Shown here: in pieces, positions 9,721-17,726 of the stretch | Numbering within the stretch: the first letter of the stretch is position 1 | How the letters are laid out: each line of letters opens with the position of its first letter | Assembly: GCA_937959285.1 (NCBI GenBank) | Contig: CALGAR010000018.1 | Span: 1 to 64,000, forward strand | Source of the DNA: an uncultured Bryobacterales bacterium | GTDB lineage: Bacteria > Acidobacteriota > Terriglobia > Bryobacterales > Bryobacteraceae | DNA: 64,000 bases | Direction: 5' to 3' | The notes under the pieces: generated by a model | Told to the model about the DNA's origin: nothing | The model's input: only the letters and a program-made list of their open reading frames with translations | Database searches by the model: none | Translations under genes and position numbers: made by a program

Positions 9721-10110
9721 AGAGGCTGCCGGACGGGTGGCCGCTGTGCAATCGTTAACAATTGCGCGGAGGAAAGTCCGGTCTCCGAAGGGCAGCGTGC
9801 CGGCTAACAGCCGGGAGGGCTCGCTCAAAGCGGGCTTTACGGAAAGTGCCACAGAAAATATACCGCCGGCCGGTGCAAGCCGGGCGGTAAGGGTGAAAAG
9901 GTGCGGTAAGAGCGCACCGCGGATAGAGTAATCTGTCCGGCAGGGTAAACCCCACGCGGAGCAAGACCAAATAGGGGAGGAGGAGTGGCCCGCTCCGTTT
10001 GACTTCCGGGTAGGTCGCTAGAGCCTGGCAGTAATGTCCGGCCCAGATGAATGGCCACCGCCCTTCGTAAGGAAGGGTACAGAAACCGGCTTATAGTTCG
10101 GCAGGCCTCC
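9721..10110 (+). ncRNA. rnpB: RNase P RNA, bacterial class A
   Basis: This is the catalytic RNA that trims tRNA 5' ends. Conserved blocks appear in order: GAGGAAAGTCCGG near 9769-9781, GGGCAGCGTGCCGGCTAA near 9790, GGGTGAAAAGGTGCGGTAAG near 9892, GCGGAGCAAGACCAAATAGG near 9955, GGGTAGG near 10008, CCAGATGAATGGCC near 10042 and CAGAAACCGGCTTATA near 10080. The terminal helix P1 forms between GAGGCTGCC near 9723 and GGCAGGCCTC at 10100-10109, which sets the ends. The gene converges with the larA-like gene five bases later. Confidence 0.97.
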
Positions 10111-10114
10111 TATA

Positions 10115-11404
10115 TCAGACCGCAGCCAGTTCTGTCTGGTCTGCTTTCGCCAGCACGTACGGACCTTCCGGGATCACTGCAACCCGCGCCCCAGGTCCGA
10201 GCCGTCTGAGGAATGCTTCAACTGCTTCGGATGCTGAGGGGAAAGCACGGCCCCAGAGATTGCCGTGGTATTCCTGCGGGAGCCCAGGCACGTAGAAGAA
10301 AAGCTCCTTTTCCACGGCGACGAGCGCCAGCTTCTCTAACTGCCACTGGTCGACCGTGACAGGGGCGTGCAGGATCTGTTCCAGGAATTGCGGCGCTGGC
10401 GGGCTCTCCTTCAGCATCGTGCGGAATTCGTTCGCGCCTGCACCCTCGTCACACGACGCCACGAGAAGAATTGCGCCTCCGGGCCGCACAATGTGCGAGG
10501 CTGCTGTAATTCCCTTGATCGCCTGGTAGAACGTCAGATCCAGCGGATAGCCCGCAGCTGTCGTGATGACCCCGTCCACAGGCTGCTTCAGCCTCTCAAG
10601 CAGCGTGCGGGAGACGAACTCGACGCCGCGCCGGTGCGCCGCAACCGGCTCCCCTGCAAACACTCCAGCGATGCGGCGGTCTCTCGAAAGCGCAACGTCG
10701 ACCATAAAGTCGTGCCGGGCCATCGCGGCAATCTCGAGCAGTTCCTCATGCAGCGGATTGTCGTCGATCGAGCCTTCGACGGAACGCCGGTCGCGCATGA
10801 ACTTCGGACTGTGCAGAATCTTGATGGTCTCCTGAGCAGCCAAGCCCGGAGCGATTAGCTTGCGCCCTCCGGAAAAGCCGAGCATCAGGTGCGGTTCGAT
10901 GAATCCCAGCGTAATGTGCAAGTCGGCTGCTACGAACCGCTCGTCGATATAGACTTCCGTTCCCGAGCGTGTCCTGCCCAGATAGCGGTGTTCGGAAAGC
11001 TCCCTCGCATTATGGTTCACAATGCGATACTCGACCGCGATCTCCCCGCCTACAATTTCCTGAATCTCACTTTCCGTAGCGGGCCGGTGAAGACCAGTGG
11101 CGATCAGGATGGTGACTCCGCTTTTCGGAATGCCCGCCTGATGGAGGCGGCGAAGCAGCGGAGGCAGCACCGTCCGGTTGGGCGCGGGACGTGTGATGTC
11201 GCAGACAGAGATGGCGGCCGTGTGTTTGCCCGCAGCAAATTCCGCCAGCGGGGGACGTCCCGCCGGAGCATCGAGCGCCTGTTCCACCGCTGCGAGCGGG
11301 TCCTCGACCGGGGTGGCCGAGCGTGCTTCGAGCACCTGATACTCAAATCCGCCGGGCAACTCCATGACCAGGCCCGTCTTCCCGAACGCCAGCTTGATCT
11401 GCAT
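10115..11404 (-). CDS. LarA-family nickel-pincer enzyme (lactate racemase-like)
   Basis: LarA enzymes use a nickel-pincer nucleotide to racemise or epimerise alpha-hydroxy acids. The 429-residue protein keeps every key position of Lactiplantibacillus LarA, shifted by two: His106 (TGLHRP), His172 (EPHLMLGFSGGRK), Lys182 (cofactor-linking Lys) and His198 (ETIKILH, nickel ligand), plus Asp69 and Arg72 in CDITRP. It is therefore probably active. The cofactor-making genes larB, larC and larE are not in the window, and many LarA homologues act on substrates other than lactate, so the substrate is open. It stands alone, convergent with rnpB. Confidence 0.9.
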   Translation of the reverse strand: MQIKLAFGKTGLVMELPGGFEYQVLEARSATPVEDPLAAVEQALDAPAGRPPLAEFAAGKHTAAISVCDITRPAPNRTVLPPLLRRLHQAGIPKSGVTILIATGLHRPATESEIQEIVGGEIAVEYRIVNHNARELSEHRYLGRTRSGTEVYIDERFVAADLHITLGFIEPHLMLGFSGGRKLIAPGLAAQETIKILHSPKFMRDRRSVEGSIDDNPLHEELLEIAAMARHDFMVDVALSRDRRIAGVFAGEPVAAHRRGVEFVSRTLLERLKQPVDGVITTAAGYPLDLTFYQAIKGITAASHIVRPGGAILLVASCDEGAGANEFRTMLKESPPAPQFLEQILHAPVTVDQWQLEKLALVAVEKELFFYVPGLPQEYHGNLWGRAFPSASEAVEAFLRRLGPGARVAVIPEGPYVLAKADQTELAAV

Positions 11405-11519
11405 ACGCTCAAACCTATCACAGTCGGCTTTGAAACGAAGCGCCTGGCGGAGCCACTAAGCAGATATCAGGGTGCTGGCAAAAGAATTGCTAGTCGATAA
11501 GACAAGGGGCGAAGGTTCC

Positions 11520-11621
11520 ATGATGTTAGTCTCGGCAGTCATCGCGCTTTTGCTAATCGTGGGGCTCTTTTTCTCGGCAGTCTCCTCCGGGCCGAAGACC
11601 AACGGGACGTCCCATGATTGA
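11520..11621 (+). CDS. Candidate 33-residue membrane peptide
   Basis: A short open frame starts ATGATG at 11520 with GCGAAGG a few bases upstream. It encodes one hydrophobic span (LVSAVIALLLIVGLFFSAV) followed by a polar tail SSGPKTNGTSHD and ends in TGA at 11619-11621. It lies just upstream of, and in the same direction as, the amidohydrolase gene. Composition and ribosome site make it plausible; I know no family, and a chance reading is possible. Confidence 0.4.
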   Translation: MMLVSAVIALLLIVGLFFSAVSSGPKTNGTSHD

Positions 11622-11663
11622 CACAGTGTGAACACAAGAATTCAACAGCGGATCGCGGGTAGA

Positions 11664-13253
11664 ATGGCGTCCATGCGAGCCATCCTGCTTTGGCTGCCCT
11701 TTCTGTTTCCTTGCCTCCTGCCGGCGCAGTCTCGTTTTGACGTCGTCATCACCGGCGGCCGGATCCTCGATGGTTCCGGGAATCCCTGGTTCTACGCCGA
11801 TGTCGGCATCAAGGGAGACACGATTGCCGCCGTCGGCAATCTGAGGGACGCCACCGCTGGAGTAAAGCTGAACGCCGAAGGCGCCATCGTCGCGCCCGGC
11901 TTCATCGACATTCACAACCACGGCATCGGGGGCATTTTCAAGAACCCGCACGCCGAAAACCTGATCCGGCAAGGCGTGACAACGGTGATCGAGGGTAATG
12001 ACGGCAGCTCGCCTCTGCCGCTCGCGCCCTTCCTGTCCAAGTTATCCGGCACGCAGATCGCGGTGAATTTTGGTCTCTTCGTCGGCCACGGTACGCTCCG
12101 GCGGACTGTTATTGGGATGGAAAACAGGAGGGCCACGGAGGAGGAAATTCGCAAGATGGCAGAGCTCGCCCGTCAGGCGATGCTGGACGGCGCCTTTGGT
12201 CTCTCCACCGGGCTCTTCTATGTTCCCGGAAACTACGCTGCGACGGAAGAGGTAATAGAGATCGCAAAGGTCGTGGGACAACACGGCGGAATGCACATTT
12301 CCCACATGCGCGATGAATCGGCGGACATCGTGAGCAGCGTCCGGGAGACGATCCGTATCGGCGAAGAGGGCGGACTGCCGACACAAGTGAGTCATCACAA
12401 GGTCATTGGCGCGAAGAACTGGGGGTTAAGCTCGGAAACCATTCGGCTGGTTGCGGAGGCGCGTGCGCGGGGAGTCGATGTGACCATCGACCAGTATCCG
12501 TACACGGCGTCCAGCACCGGCACGGGCGCGCTATTCCCGCAATGGTCGATGGCCGGTGGCCATGAGGCGCTGCTGGAACGGCTCGAGGCTCCGGAGCAGC
12601 GAGCTCGAATCCGCCAGGCGATCATCACGAACATTCTTGAAAACCGGGGCGGGGGAGATCCGAAAAACATTTTCCTCGCATCCTGTAAGGAGCCCGGCTT
12701 GACGGGTAAGAATCTGGCCCAGATTGCGGTGGAGCGGAAGCTTGCGCCAACGGCCGAGAATGCCGCCGATATCGCGATTGAGATTCAGAAAAAGGGAGGC
12801 TGCTCCGCTGTCTACCACGCCATTTCCGAAGACGACATCGCCCGCATCATGGCCTATCCGTTCACGATGGTCGCTTCCGACGGCGGCATTCCGACATTTG
12901 GGGAAGACGTGCCTCACCCCAGAAACTACGGCGCTTTCGCGCGTGTGCTCGGACGGTACGTCCGGGAGAAAAAGATTCTGACGCTCGAAGATGCCGTGCG
13001 CCGCATGTCGAGCCTGCCTGCCCAGCGCCTGAAGCTGTTTGATCGGGGTCTCCTCCGGCCCGGAATGAAGGCCGACATTGTGGTTTTTGATCCTGAGAAG
13101 ATCGTGGACAAGGCCGAGTTTCTCCATCCCCACCAGTATGCGGAAGGCGTGAGACACGTACTAGTCAATGGACAGGTCGTCCTGCAAGATGCCAGGATGA
13201 CGGGGGCGTTGCCGGGGCGCGTGTTGTACGGCCCGGGAAAGCAGGAAAGATAG
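11664..13253 (+). CDS. Exported D-aminoacylase / N-acyl-D-amino-acid deacylase-type amidohydrolase
   Basis: About 529 residues with a signal peptide (MRAILLWLPFLFPCLLPAQS), so periplasmic. The amidohydrolase fold is clear: FDVVITGGRILDGSGNPWFY, the first metal-binding pair in FIDIHNHG, a later histidine in GGMHISHMRDE and QVSHHKV, and the C-terminal LFDRGLLRPGMKADIVVFDP. The order matches the D-aminoacylase/dihydroorotase-like group that removes acyl groups from D-amino acids. Where many relatives have HxH.D in the first motif, this one has HNH. The start ATG 11664 (or 11673) is preferred over the in-frame GTG at 11628 because the signal peptide begins there. Exact substrate unknown. Confidence 0.85.
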   Translation: MASMRAILLWLPFLFPCLLPAQSRFDVVITGGRILDGSGNPWFYADVGIKGDTIAAVGNLRDATAGVKLNAEGAIVAPGFIDIHNHGIGGIFKNPHAENLIRQGVTTVIEGNDGSSPLPLAPFLSKLSGTQIAVNFGLFVGHGTLRRTVIGMENRRATEEEIRKMAELARQAMLDGAFGLSTGLFYVPGNYAATEEVIEIAKVVGQHGGMHISHMRDESADIVSSVRETIRIGEEGGLPTQVSHHKVIGAKNWGLSSETIRLVAEARARGVDVTIDQYPYTASSTGTGALFPQWSMAGGHEALLERLEAPEQRARIRQAIITNILENRGGGDPKNIFLASCKEPGLTGKNLAQIAVERKLAPTAENAADIAIEIQKKGGCSAVYHAISEDDIARIMAYPFTMVASDGGIPTFGEDVPHPRNYGAFARVLGRYVREKKILTLEDAVRRMSSLPAQRLKLFDRGLLRPGMKADIVVFDPEKIVDKAEFLHPHQYAEGVRHVLVNGQVVLQDARMTGALPGRVLYGPGKQER

Positions 13254-13267
13254 GCCGGAGACACAAA

Positions 13268-13289
13268 CGGCGAGGCACAGACCTCGCCG
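13268..13289 (-). terminator. Terminator hairpin for frr (possibly bidirectional)
   Basis: CGGCGAGG at 13268-13275 pairs perfectly with CCTCGCCG at 13282-13289 around a six-base loop. On the minus strand the stem is followed by TTTGTGT. It lies between the convergent amidohydrolase and frr genes and could serve both. Confidence 0.65.
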
Positions 13290-13315
13290 CTTGTAAACGA
13301 TCGATTCCCGGTGGC

Positions 13316-13930
13316 TTACTTCAGCTCGAGAATCTCTTTCTCTTTTGACTTGACCGCCTGATCCAGCTTGGCGATGTAAGAGTCGGTCAGTTTCTGAACC
13401 TCATCGTGACCGCGGCGGTCATCGTCTTCGCTGATGAGCTTCTCCTTCAGGAGTTTCTTGATGGAATCATTGGCGTCGCGGCGGATGTTCCGAAGGGCCA
13501 CGCGATGCTCCTCAGCGATGTTGTGGAGCTTCTTGACCAGGTCTTTGCGCCGTTCCTCCGTCAGGGGCGGGATAGGAATCCGGATAATCTTGCCGTCGTT
13601 GCTCGGATTCAGGCCAAGGTCCGAATTGCGGATTGCCTTCTCGATCGCGCCGATCATCGACACGTCGTACGGCTGCACGGTCAGCAGCGACGGCTCCGGC
13701 ACATGTAGCGTTCCCAGGTGATTGATTGGTGACGGTGTGCCGTAGTAATCGACCCGGATACTATCCAGCAAGTTCACCGACGCACGGCCGGTCCGTATGT
13801 GTGACATTTCATGCTGAAGATCGCCCAGTACCTTCTCCATCCGCGTCCTGGCGTGCGCTTCCACATCTTTTATGGTTTGGAAGTTGCCTGTGCCGGTTGT
13901 GCTTGGTTGTCCTGGTTTCATAACTTTCAC
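13316..13930 (-). CDS. frr: Ribosome recycling factor
   Basis: RRF splits the post-termination ribosome together with EF-G. The 204-residue protein contains the family core: [60 protein letters not shown] and [17 protein letters not shown]. It is about 20 residues longer than usual at the N-terminus ([14 protein letters not shown]). I keep the GTG start at 13930 because GGAGGGAGTGA precedes it at the right distance; ATG at 13921 is the alternative. It is the last gene of the rpsB-tsf-pyrH-frr block, 57 bases after pyrH. Confidence 0.97.
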   Translation of the reverse strand: MKVMKPGQPSTTGTGNFQTIKDVEAHARTRMEKVLGDLQHEMSHIRTGRASVNLLDSIRVDYYGTPSPINHLGTLHVPEPSLLTVQPYDVSMIGAIEKAIRNSDLGLNPSNDGKIIRIPIPPLTEERRKDLVKKLHNIAEEHRVALRNIRRDANDSIKKLLKEKLISEDDDRRGHDEVQKLTDSYIAKLDQAVKSKEKEILELK

Positions 13931-13987
13931 TCACTCCCTCCGCAAAGGCGGCCTTCTGCACCCCAGGGCTCACCCAGCGGGTGGCAT

Positions 13988-14704
13988 CTAATGGATAAGA
14001 GTTCCCACCGGTTCTCCCATCGCCATTCGCATTATATTGCCGTAGCGATTGAGATTGAAAACGATGATCGGCAGTTGATTATCGCGGCACATTGCCACAG
14101 CAGACGCATCCATCACGCCGAGAGCATTGGCAAGCACATCCTGGAAGGAGATTTCGCGGAACAAAACGGCGTCCGGATGCTTCAGCGGGTCCTTGTCATA
14201 AACTCCGTCCACGCGAGTTGCTTTCGCGACCACCTCCGCATGGATCTCAAGCGCGCGCAACGTGGCTGCGGTGTCCGTGGAGAAGTAAGGATTGGACGTG
14301 CCGGCCGCGAAGATCACGACTCTGCCTTTCTCGAGATGGCGAATCGCCCGGCGGCGGATATAGGGTTCCGCTACCTGGTGCATCTGAATCGCCGTCATGA
14401 CCCGTGTCGGAATGCCTTCCTTTTCCAAGGCATCCTGCAGCGCGAGGGCATTGATGACGGTGGCCAGCATTCCCATGTGGTCGCCGGTTACACGATCCAT
14501 ATTACGGGCAGCCGCGGCAACTCCCCGAAAGAAGTTCCCTCCGCCGACAACAAGCCCGATCTGAACTCCTGTGCGAGCGACTTCCGCAATCTCTTTAGCG
14601 AGCGCCGCGACGCGTTCCGGGTCGATTCCAAAGGTCCCCTGGCCGGCCATCACTTCGCCGCTCAGTTTCAGCAGGATACGCTTGTATTTCGGCATCGATT
14701 CCAT
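13988..14704 (-). CDS. pyrH: Uridylate (UMP) kinase
   Basis: PyrH phosphorylates UMP to UDP in pyrimidine synthesis. Family motifs: [15 protein letters not shown] at the N-terminus, [16 protein letters not shown], the [20 protein letters not shown] block and [17 protein letters not shown]. Length about 239 from ATG 14704 (or 236 from ATG 14695), typical. The frame continues upstream to 14746, but that part would be an odd extension. Neither start has a strong ribosome site; the weak GGAATCG favours 14695. A strong hairpin with a T-rich tail ends just before the start (see separate entry). Confidence 0.95.
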   Translation of the reverse strand: MESMPKYKRILLKLSGEVMAGQGTFGIDPERVAALAKEIAEVARTGVQIGLVVGGGNFFRGVAAAARNMDRVTGDHMGMLATVINALALQDALEKEGIPTRVMTAIQMHQVAEPYIRRRAIRHLEKGRVVIFAAGTSNPYFSTDTAATLRALEIHAEVVAKATRVDGVYDKDPLKHPDAVLFREISFQDVLANALGVMDASAVAMCRDNQLPIIVFNLNRYGNIMRMAMGEPVGTLIH

Positions 14705-14712
14705 AAGAAATA

Positions 14713-14755
14713 AAGCCGCGAAGGGCCGCGAAACTCGTCGGGCCATTCGCGGCTT
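14713..14755 (-). terminator. Hairpin with T-rich tail between tsf and pyrH
   Basis: AAGCCGCGAA (14713-14722) pairs perfectly with TTCGCGGCTT (14746-14755), and GGCC at 14724-14727 pairs with GGCC at 14741-14744 inside it. On the minus strand the stem is followed by TATTTCTT. This has the form of an intrinsic terminator after tsf, yet its tail runs into the pyrH start, so it may work as an attenuator. Confidence 0.7.
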
Positions 14756-14778
14756 GAACTCCGCTCAAACGATCTGAA

Positions 14779-15408
14779 CTACTCTGCGGGCTGCTCGCTT
14801 TCAGCAGGAGCCGTGTCGCCAACCTTCATCCGGCAAAAGCGGGTCACGGTAATGTTTTCGCCGATTGTAGCGATCTTGTTCGTGATCAACTGTCCGATCG
14901 TTACGCTGTTGTCCTTAATAAAGGGCTGCTCGTAGAGGCAGACCTCTTCATAGAACTTGTTCATGCGCCCCTCGACGATCTTATCGATCATCTTCTCCGG
15001 CTTGCCTTCGGCAAGGGCGCGGGCACGCTGAATCTCCTTCTCTTTCTCGATTGCTTCCGGCGTGACATCCTCTTTGCGGATAAACTGGGGATCCGCTGCC
15101 GCAATCTGCATCGCGATGTCGTGCACCAGGGACTGAAACTCTTCCGTGCGCGCAACGAAGTCCGATTCGCAGTTGACCTCTACCAGGACGCCGAGCTGGG
15201 AGCCGGGGTGGATGTAGGAGGCGATGATGCCCTGCCTGGTGGTCCGGCCCGATTTCTTCGCCGCCGTGGCCGCGCCGCGCTTCCGCAGAATCGAGACTGC
15301 CTCTTCCAGGCTGCCGTTTGCTTCCACCAGGGCTTTCTTACAATCCATCATGCCCGCGCCGGTCATCTCGCGGAGCTGCTTCACCAATTGCGCGGTAATT
15401 TCCGCCAT
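14779..15408 (-). CDS. tsf: Translation elongation factor Ts, short form
   Basis: EF-Ts exchanges GDP for GTP on EF-Tu. The N-terminal UBA-like domain ([20 protein letters not shown]) and the contact region [17 protein letters not shown] are present. At 209 residues it is the short form, as in Thermus and several other phyla, lacking part of the second half of the E. coli protein (283 residues). The tail is acidic ([13 protein letters not shown]). ATG at 15408 has AGGAAGGATCT upstream. It is followed by a terminator-like hairpin and preceded by two alternative hairpins after rpsB. Confidence 0.96.
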   Translation of the reverse strand: MAEITAQLVKQLREMTGAGMMDCKKALVEANGSLEEAVSILRKRGAATAAKKSGRTTRQGIIASYIHPGSQLGVLVEVNCESDFVARTEEFQSLVHDIAMQIAAADPQFIRKEDVTPEAIEKEKEIQRARALAEGKPEKMIDKIVEGRMNKFYEEVCLYEQPFIKDNSVTIGQLITNKIATIGENITVTRFCRMKVGDTAPAESEQPAE

Positions 15409-15506
15409 AGATCCTTCCTACGCACCTGTAAAATCGCTTGAATTACACACGAACGCCGTCCAGGCAAAGGTACCGTGACAGCGCATTACGACTGATTCCG
15501 TCGCAA

Positions 15507-15558
15507 CCCGGACGTTGCCGATCGGCTGCGTCCGGGACAGTCTGAGTCAGACTGTCCC
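15507..15558 (-). promoter_or_regulatory. Two overlapping hairpins in the rpsB-tsf gap
   Basis: CCCGGACG (15507-15514) can pair with CGTCCGGG (15529-15536), enclosing a further GCCGATCGGC palindrome. GGGACAGTCTGA (15534-15545) can pair with TCAGACTGTCCC (15547-15558), a perfect 12-base inverted repeat. The two stems share bases 15534-15536 and so compete. There is no T run, so this is not a plain terminator. Likely an RNA switch, pause or processing site between rpsB and tsf. Confidence 0.55.
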
Positions 15559-15570
15559 AGGGAAGTGAAG

Positions 15571-16482
15571 TTACTGATTCTCTCCCACGCCCGGAGCCAC
15601 TTCCGGAGCTTCCGATGTCGCGTTCTTGCGCGGCAGAGACACGGATGGGAGATCCTCGTCGCTAAGGCTCTCTTCCATCAACTGCTGCGCATACTGCGGA
15701 TCCACGTATTGCGTGTATTCCGGGATGTCTTCCAGCGTAGTGGGAACTTCCTCAGTTTCAGGCTCTTCGAGCTTCTCCGCCAGGAATTCCTGTTCGGTCG
15801 CCAGAGCGCGGCCCTCGATCACCGCATCCGCAATCTTGGTGGTGAACAGACGGATGGCGCGAAGGGCGTCGTCATTGCCCGGAATCACCCAGTCGACTTC
15901 GTCCGGGTCGCAGTTGGTATCGACGACTGCTACCACGGGGATACCTAGCTTCCGAGCTTCCCTCACTGCGATCGCTTCCTTGTTCGAATCCACGACGAAC
16001 AGGAGATCCGGCAAACTTGTCATCTCGCGGATGCCCGCCAGGTTCTGCTGCAGATGCCTCCGCTCACGCTCAAGACGCCCGACCTCTTTCTTTGCGCGGC
16101 CCTCCCAGAGGCCGTCCGCGGCCATCGCGTCGAGCTCTTTCAAGCGCTTAATCGAGCGTTGAACTGTAACGAAATTCGTGAGCAGGCCGCCCAGCCAACG
16201 CTGGTTGACGTAGTACATGGAGCAACGAGTTGCCTCCTCGGCAATCGCGTCCTGGGCTTGCCGCTTGGTGCCTACAAAAAGAACAGTCTTCCCCTGTGCG
16301 GCCATCTCGGCGACGAACCGCATCGCATCCTTAAAGAGCTTCAGGGTCTTCTGAAGGTCGATGATGTAGATACCATTGCGTTCGCCAAAGATATACTCCT
16401 TCATCTTTGGATTCCAGCGCTTGGTCTGGTGCCCGAAGTGAACGCCGGCTTCGAGCAGTTCTTTCATTGAAATGGACGGCAA
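15571..16482 (-). CDS. rpsB: 30S ribosomal protein S2
   Basis: S2 sits at the head-body junction of the 30S subunit and is needed to bring in S1. Motifs: [62 protein letters not shown] and [20 protein letters not shown]. At 303 residues it is about 60 longer than E. coli S2; the extra is an acidic C-terminal tail ([20 protein letters not shown] and beyond). The start is TTG at 16482: AGGAGG lies five bases upstream, while the first ATG (16467) is too far from it. Confidence 0.97.
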   Translation of the reverse strand: MPSISMKELLEAGVHFGHQTKRWNPKMKEYIFGERNGIYIIDLQKTLKLFKDAMRFVAEMAAQGKTVLFVGTKRQAQDAIAEEATRCSMYYVNQRWLGGLLTNFVTVQRSIKRLKELDAMAADGLWEGRAKKEVGRLERERRHLQQNLAGIREMTSLPDLLFVVDSNKEAIAVREARKLGIPVVAVVDTNCDPDEVDWVIPGNDDALRAIRLFTTKIADAVIEGRALATEQEFLAEKLEEPETEEVPTTLEDIPEYTQYVDPQYAQQLMEESLSDEDLPSVSLPRKNATSEAPEVAPGVGENQ

Positions 16483-16538
16483 AATACCTCCTGAATGGCT
16501 ATTGAGGAATCAGATCCTCGGACCAGGATAAGGTCTTG

Positions 16539-16589
16539 CCTTCACGCCCTTCACACGGCCCAAAGCGATATTTGTGTGTGGAGTGAAGG
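16539..16589 (-). promoter_or_regulatory. Hairpin in rpsB leader
   Basis: CCTTCAC (16539-16545) pairs with GTGAAGG (16583-16589), with an inner CACAC/GTGTG pairing (16552-16556 with 16574-16580). It lies in the RNA leader 56 bases before the rpsB start. Ribosomal-protein leaders often bind their own product; whether this one binds S2 is inference. Confidence 0.35.
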
Positions 16590-16612
16590 TGACCCAAAAC
16601 AACGGCAGGAGC

Positions 16613-16639
16613 AAAAGGCGGGGAAGGGGAATTCCCCGC
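16613..16639 (-). terminator. Intrinsic terminator after rpsI
   Basis: On the minus strand GCGGGGAA pairs with TTCCCCGC (plus-strand 16618-16625 and 16632-16639), and the stem is followed by CTTTT. It lies 12 bases after the rpsI stop and separates the rplM-rpsI unit from rpsB. Confidence 0.75.
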
Positions 16640-16650
16640 ACCTACGCACA

Positions 16651-17049
16651 TTACCGCTTCGAGAACTGGAACCGCTTCCGAGCGCCCTTCTGTCCGTACT
16701 TCTTCCGTTCATGGGCGCGCGGATCGCGGGTCAAAAAGCCTAGTTCCTTCAGCTTGCCGCGCAGCTCGGAGTTAAACTCAACAAGCGCGCGCGCAATGCC
16801 CAGACGGGCGGCGCCAGCCTGACCGCTTACGCCACCTCCGTCTGCAAGAATCAGAGCGTCGAACCGGTCAGCCGTTTCCGTGGCCAGCAAAGGCTGGCGC
16901 ACGATCGCTCTCGCTGACTCAGTCGTGAAATATTGTTCGAAGGGACGGCCGTTAACCGTAATCTCTCCCTTGCCTGGCCGCAGGAACACACGCGCCACCG
17001 CGCTCTTCCTTCGGCCCGTTCCTATATGCTGTACCAGGGTTGTCGCCAC
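16651..17049 (-). CDS. rpsI: 30S ribosomal protein S9
   Basis: S9 reaches with its basic C-terminal tail to the P-site tRNA. The 132-residue protein has the family pattern: GTGRRKSAVARVFLRPG, ITVNGRPFEQYF, VSGQAGAARLGIARAL and the tail KKYGQKGARKRFQFSKR. It follows rplM by 16 bases in the usual rplM-rpsI pair and ends at a terminator. Confidence 0.98.
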   Translation of the reverse strand: MATTLVQHIGTGRRKSAVARVFLRPGKGEITVNGRPFEQYFTTESARAIVRQPLLATETADRFDALILADGGGVSGQAGAARLGIARALVEFNSELRGKLKELGFLTRDPRAHERKKYGQKGARKRFQFSKR

Positions 17050-17065
17050 TACGCTTCCTCTCGAT

Positions 17066-17494
17066 CTAGACCGCCAAGGGCACCGGCTTTTGTGCCTGAT
17101 GCGGATGCTTGTCGCCCGGATAAACCTTCAGCTTGCGGTACATGTGCTTGCCAAGCTTTGTTTTCGGAAGCATTCCCCAGACCGCTTCTTCGATCATCCG
17201 TACCGGCCGCGTTTCACGCATCTTGCGGGCCGTCGTTTCTTTGAGTCCGCCCGGATAGCCGGAGTGACGGCGGTACACCTTCTGATCTTCTTTCTTACCC
17301 GTCAGCCGCACCTTAGCGGCATTCACAACAATGACATGATCCCCCGTGTCCAAAAACGGGGTATAGGAAGGCTTGTGCTTTCCCATTAATAGCATCGCCG
17401 CCTTGCTGGCGACCCGCCCGAGCACGGCGCCCTCGGCATCAATTACATGCCAGGATCGCTTGATTTCGCTCGCTGACGGAAATTCCGTGTTCAT
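17066..17494 (-). CDS. rplM: 50S ribosomal protein L13
   Basis: L13 is an early-assembly protein of the 50S subunit. Motifs in the 142-residue protein: [58 protein letters not shown] and [20 protein letters not shown]. Length is typical. It is the first gene of the rplM-rpsI unit and has a recognisable promoter upstream. Confidence 0.98.
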   Translation of the reverse strand: MNTEFPSASEIKRSWHVIDAEGAVLGRVASKAAMLLMGKHKPSYTPFLDTGDHVIVVNAAKVRLTGKKEDQKVYRRHSGYPGGLKETTARKMRETRPVRMIEEAVWGMLPKTKLGKHMYRKLKVYPGDKHPHQAQKPVPLAV

Positions 17495-17530
17495 GGACAG
17501 ACCTTCTCCGTTCGAGTCTACAAAACTCTA

Positions 17531-17559
17531 AGCGTACCGAACAGGGCACGCCTTGTCAA
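17531..17559 (-). promoter_or_regulatory. Candidate sigma-70 promoter for rplM-rpsI
   Basis: On the minus strand a perfect TTGACA (17554-17559) is followed after exactly 17 bases by TACGCT (17531-17536), a weak -10. It lies about 37 bases before the rplM ATG. The rest of the 232-base gap to 17727 shows no gene. Confidence 0.55.
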
Positions 17560-17726
17560 TGACTTGACGGCCGCTTCGGCTCGATCGAATTCCCCAGGGT
17601 TCTCGCGGTTTCCGATCGGGGCTTTGCCTCCCGCCTGCCGCCACACAACCCCTTACCTTCATTTTACAACTCCGCAGGCGCCGATCTTGCGTTCGGCAGG
17701 CGGACAGTTGCGGGACCGGCGGGGGA

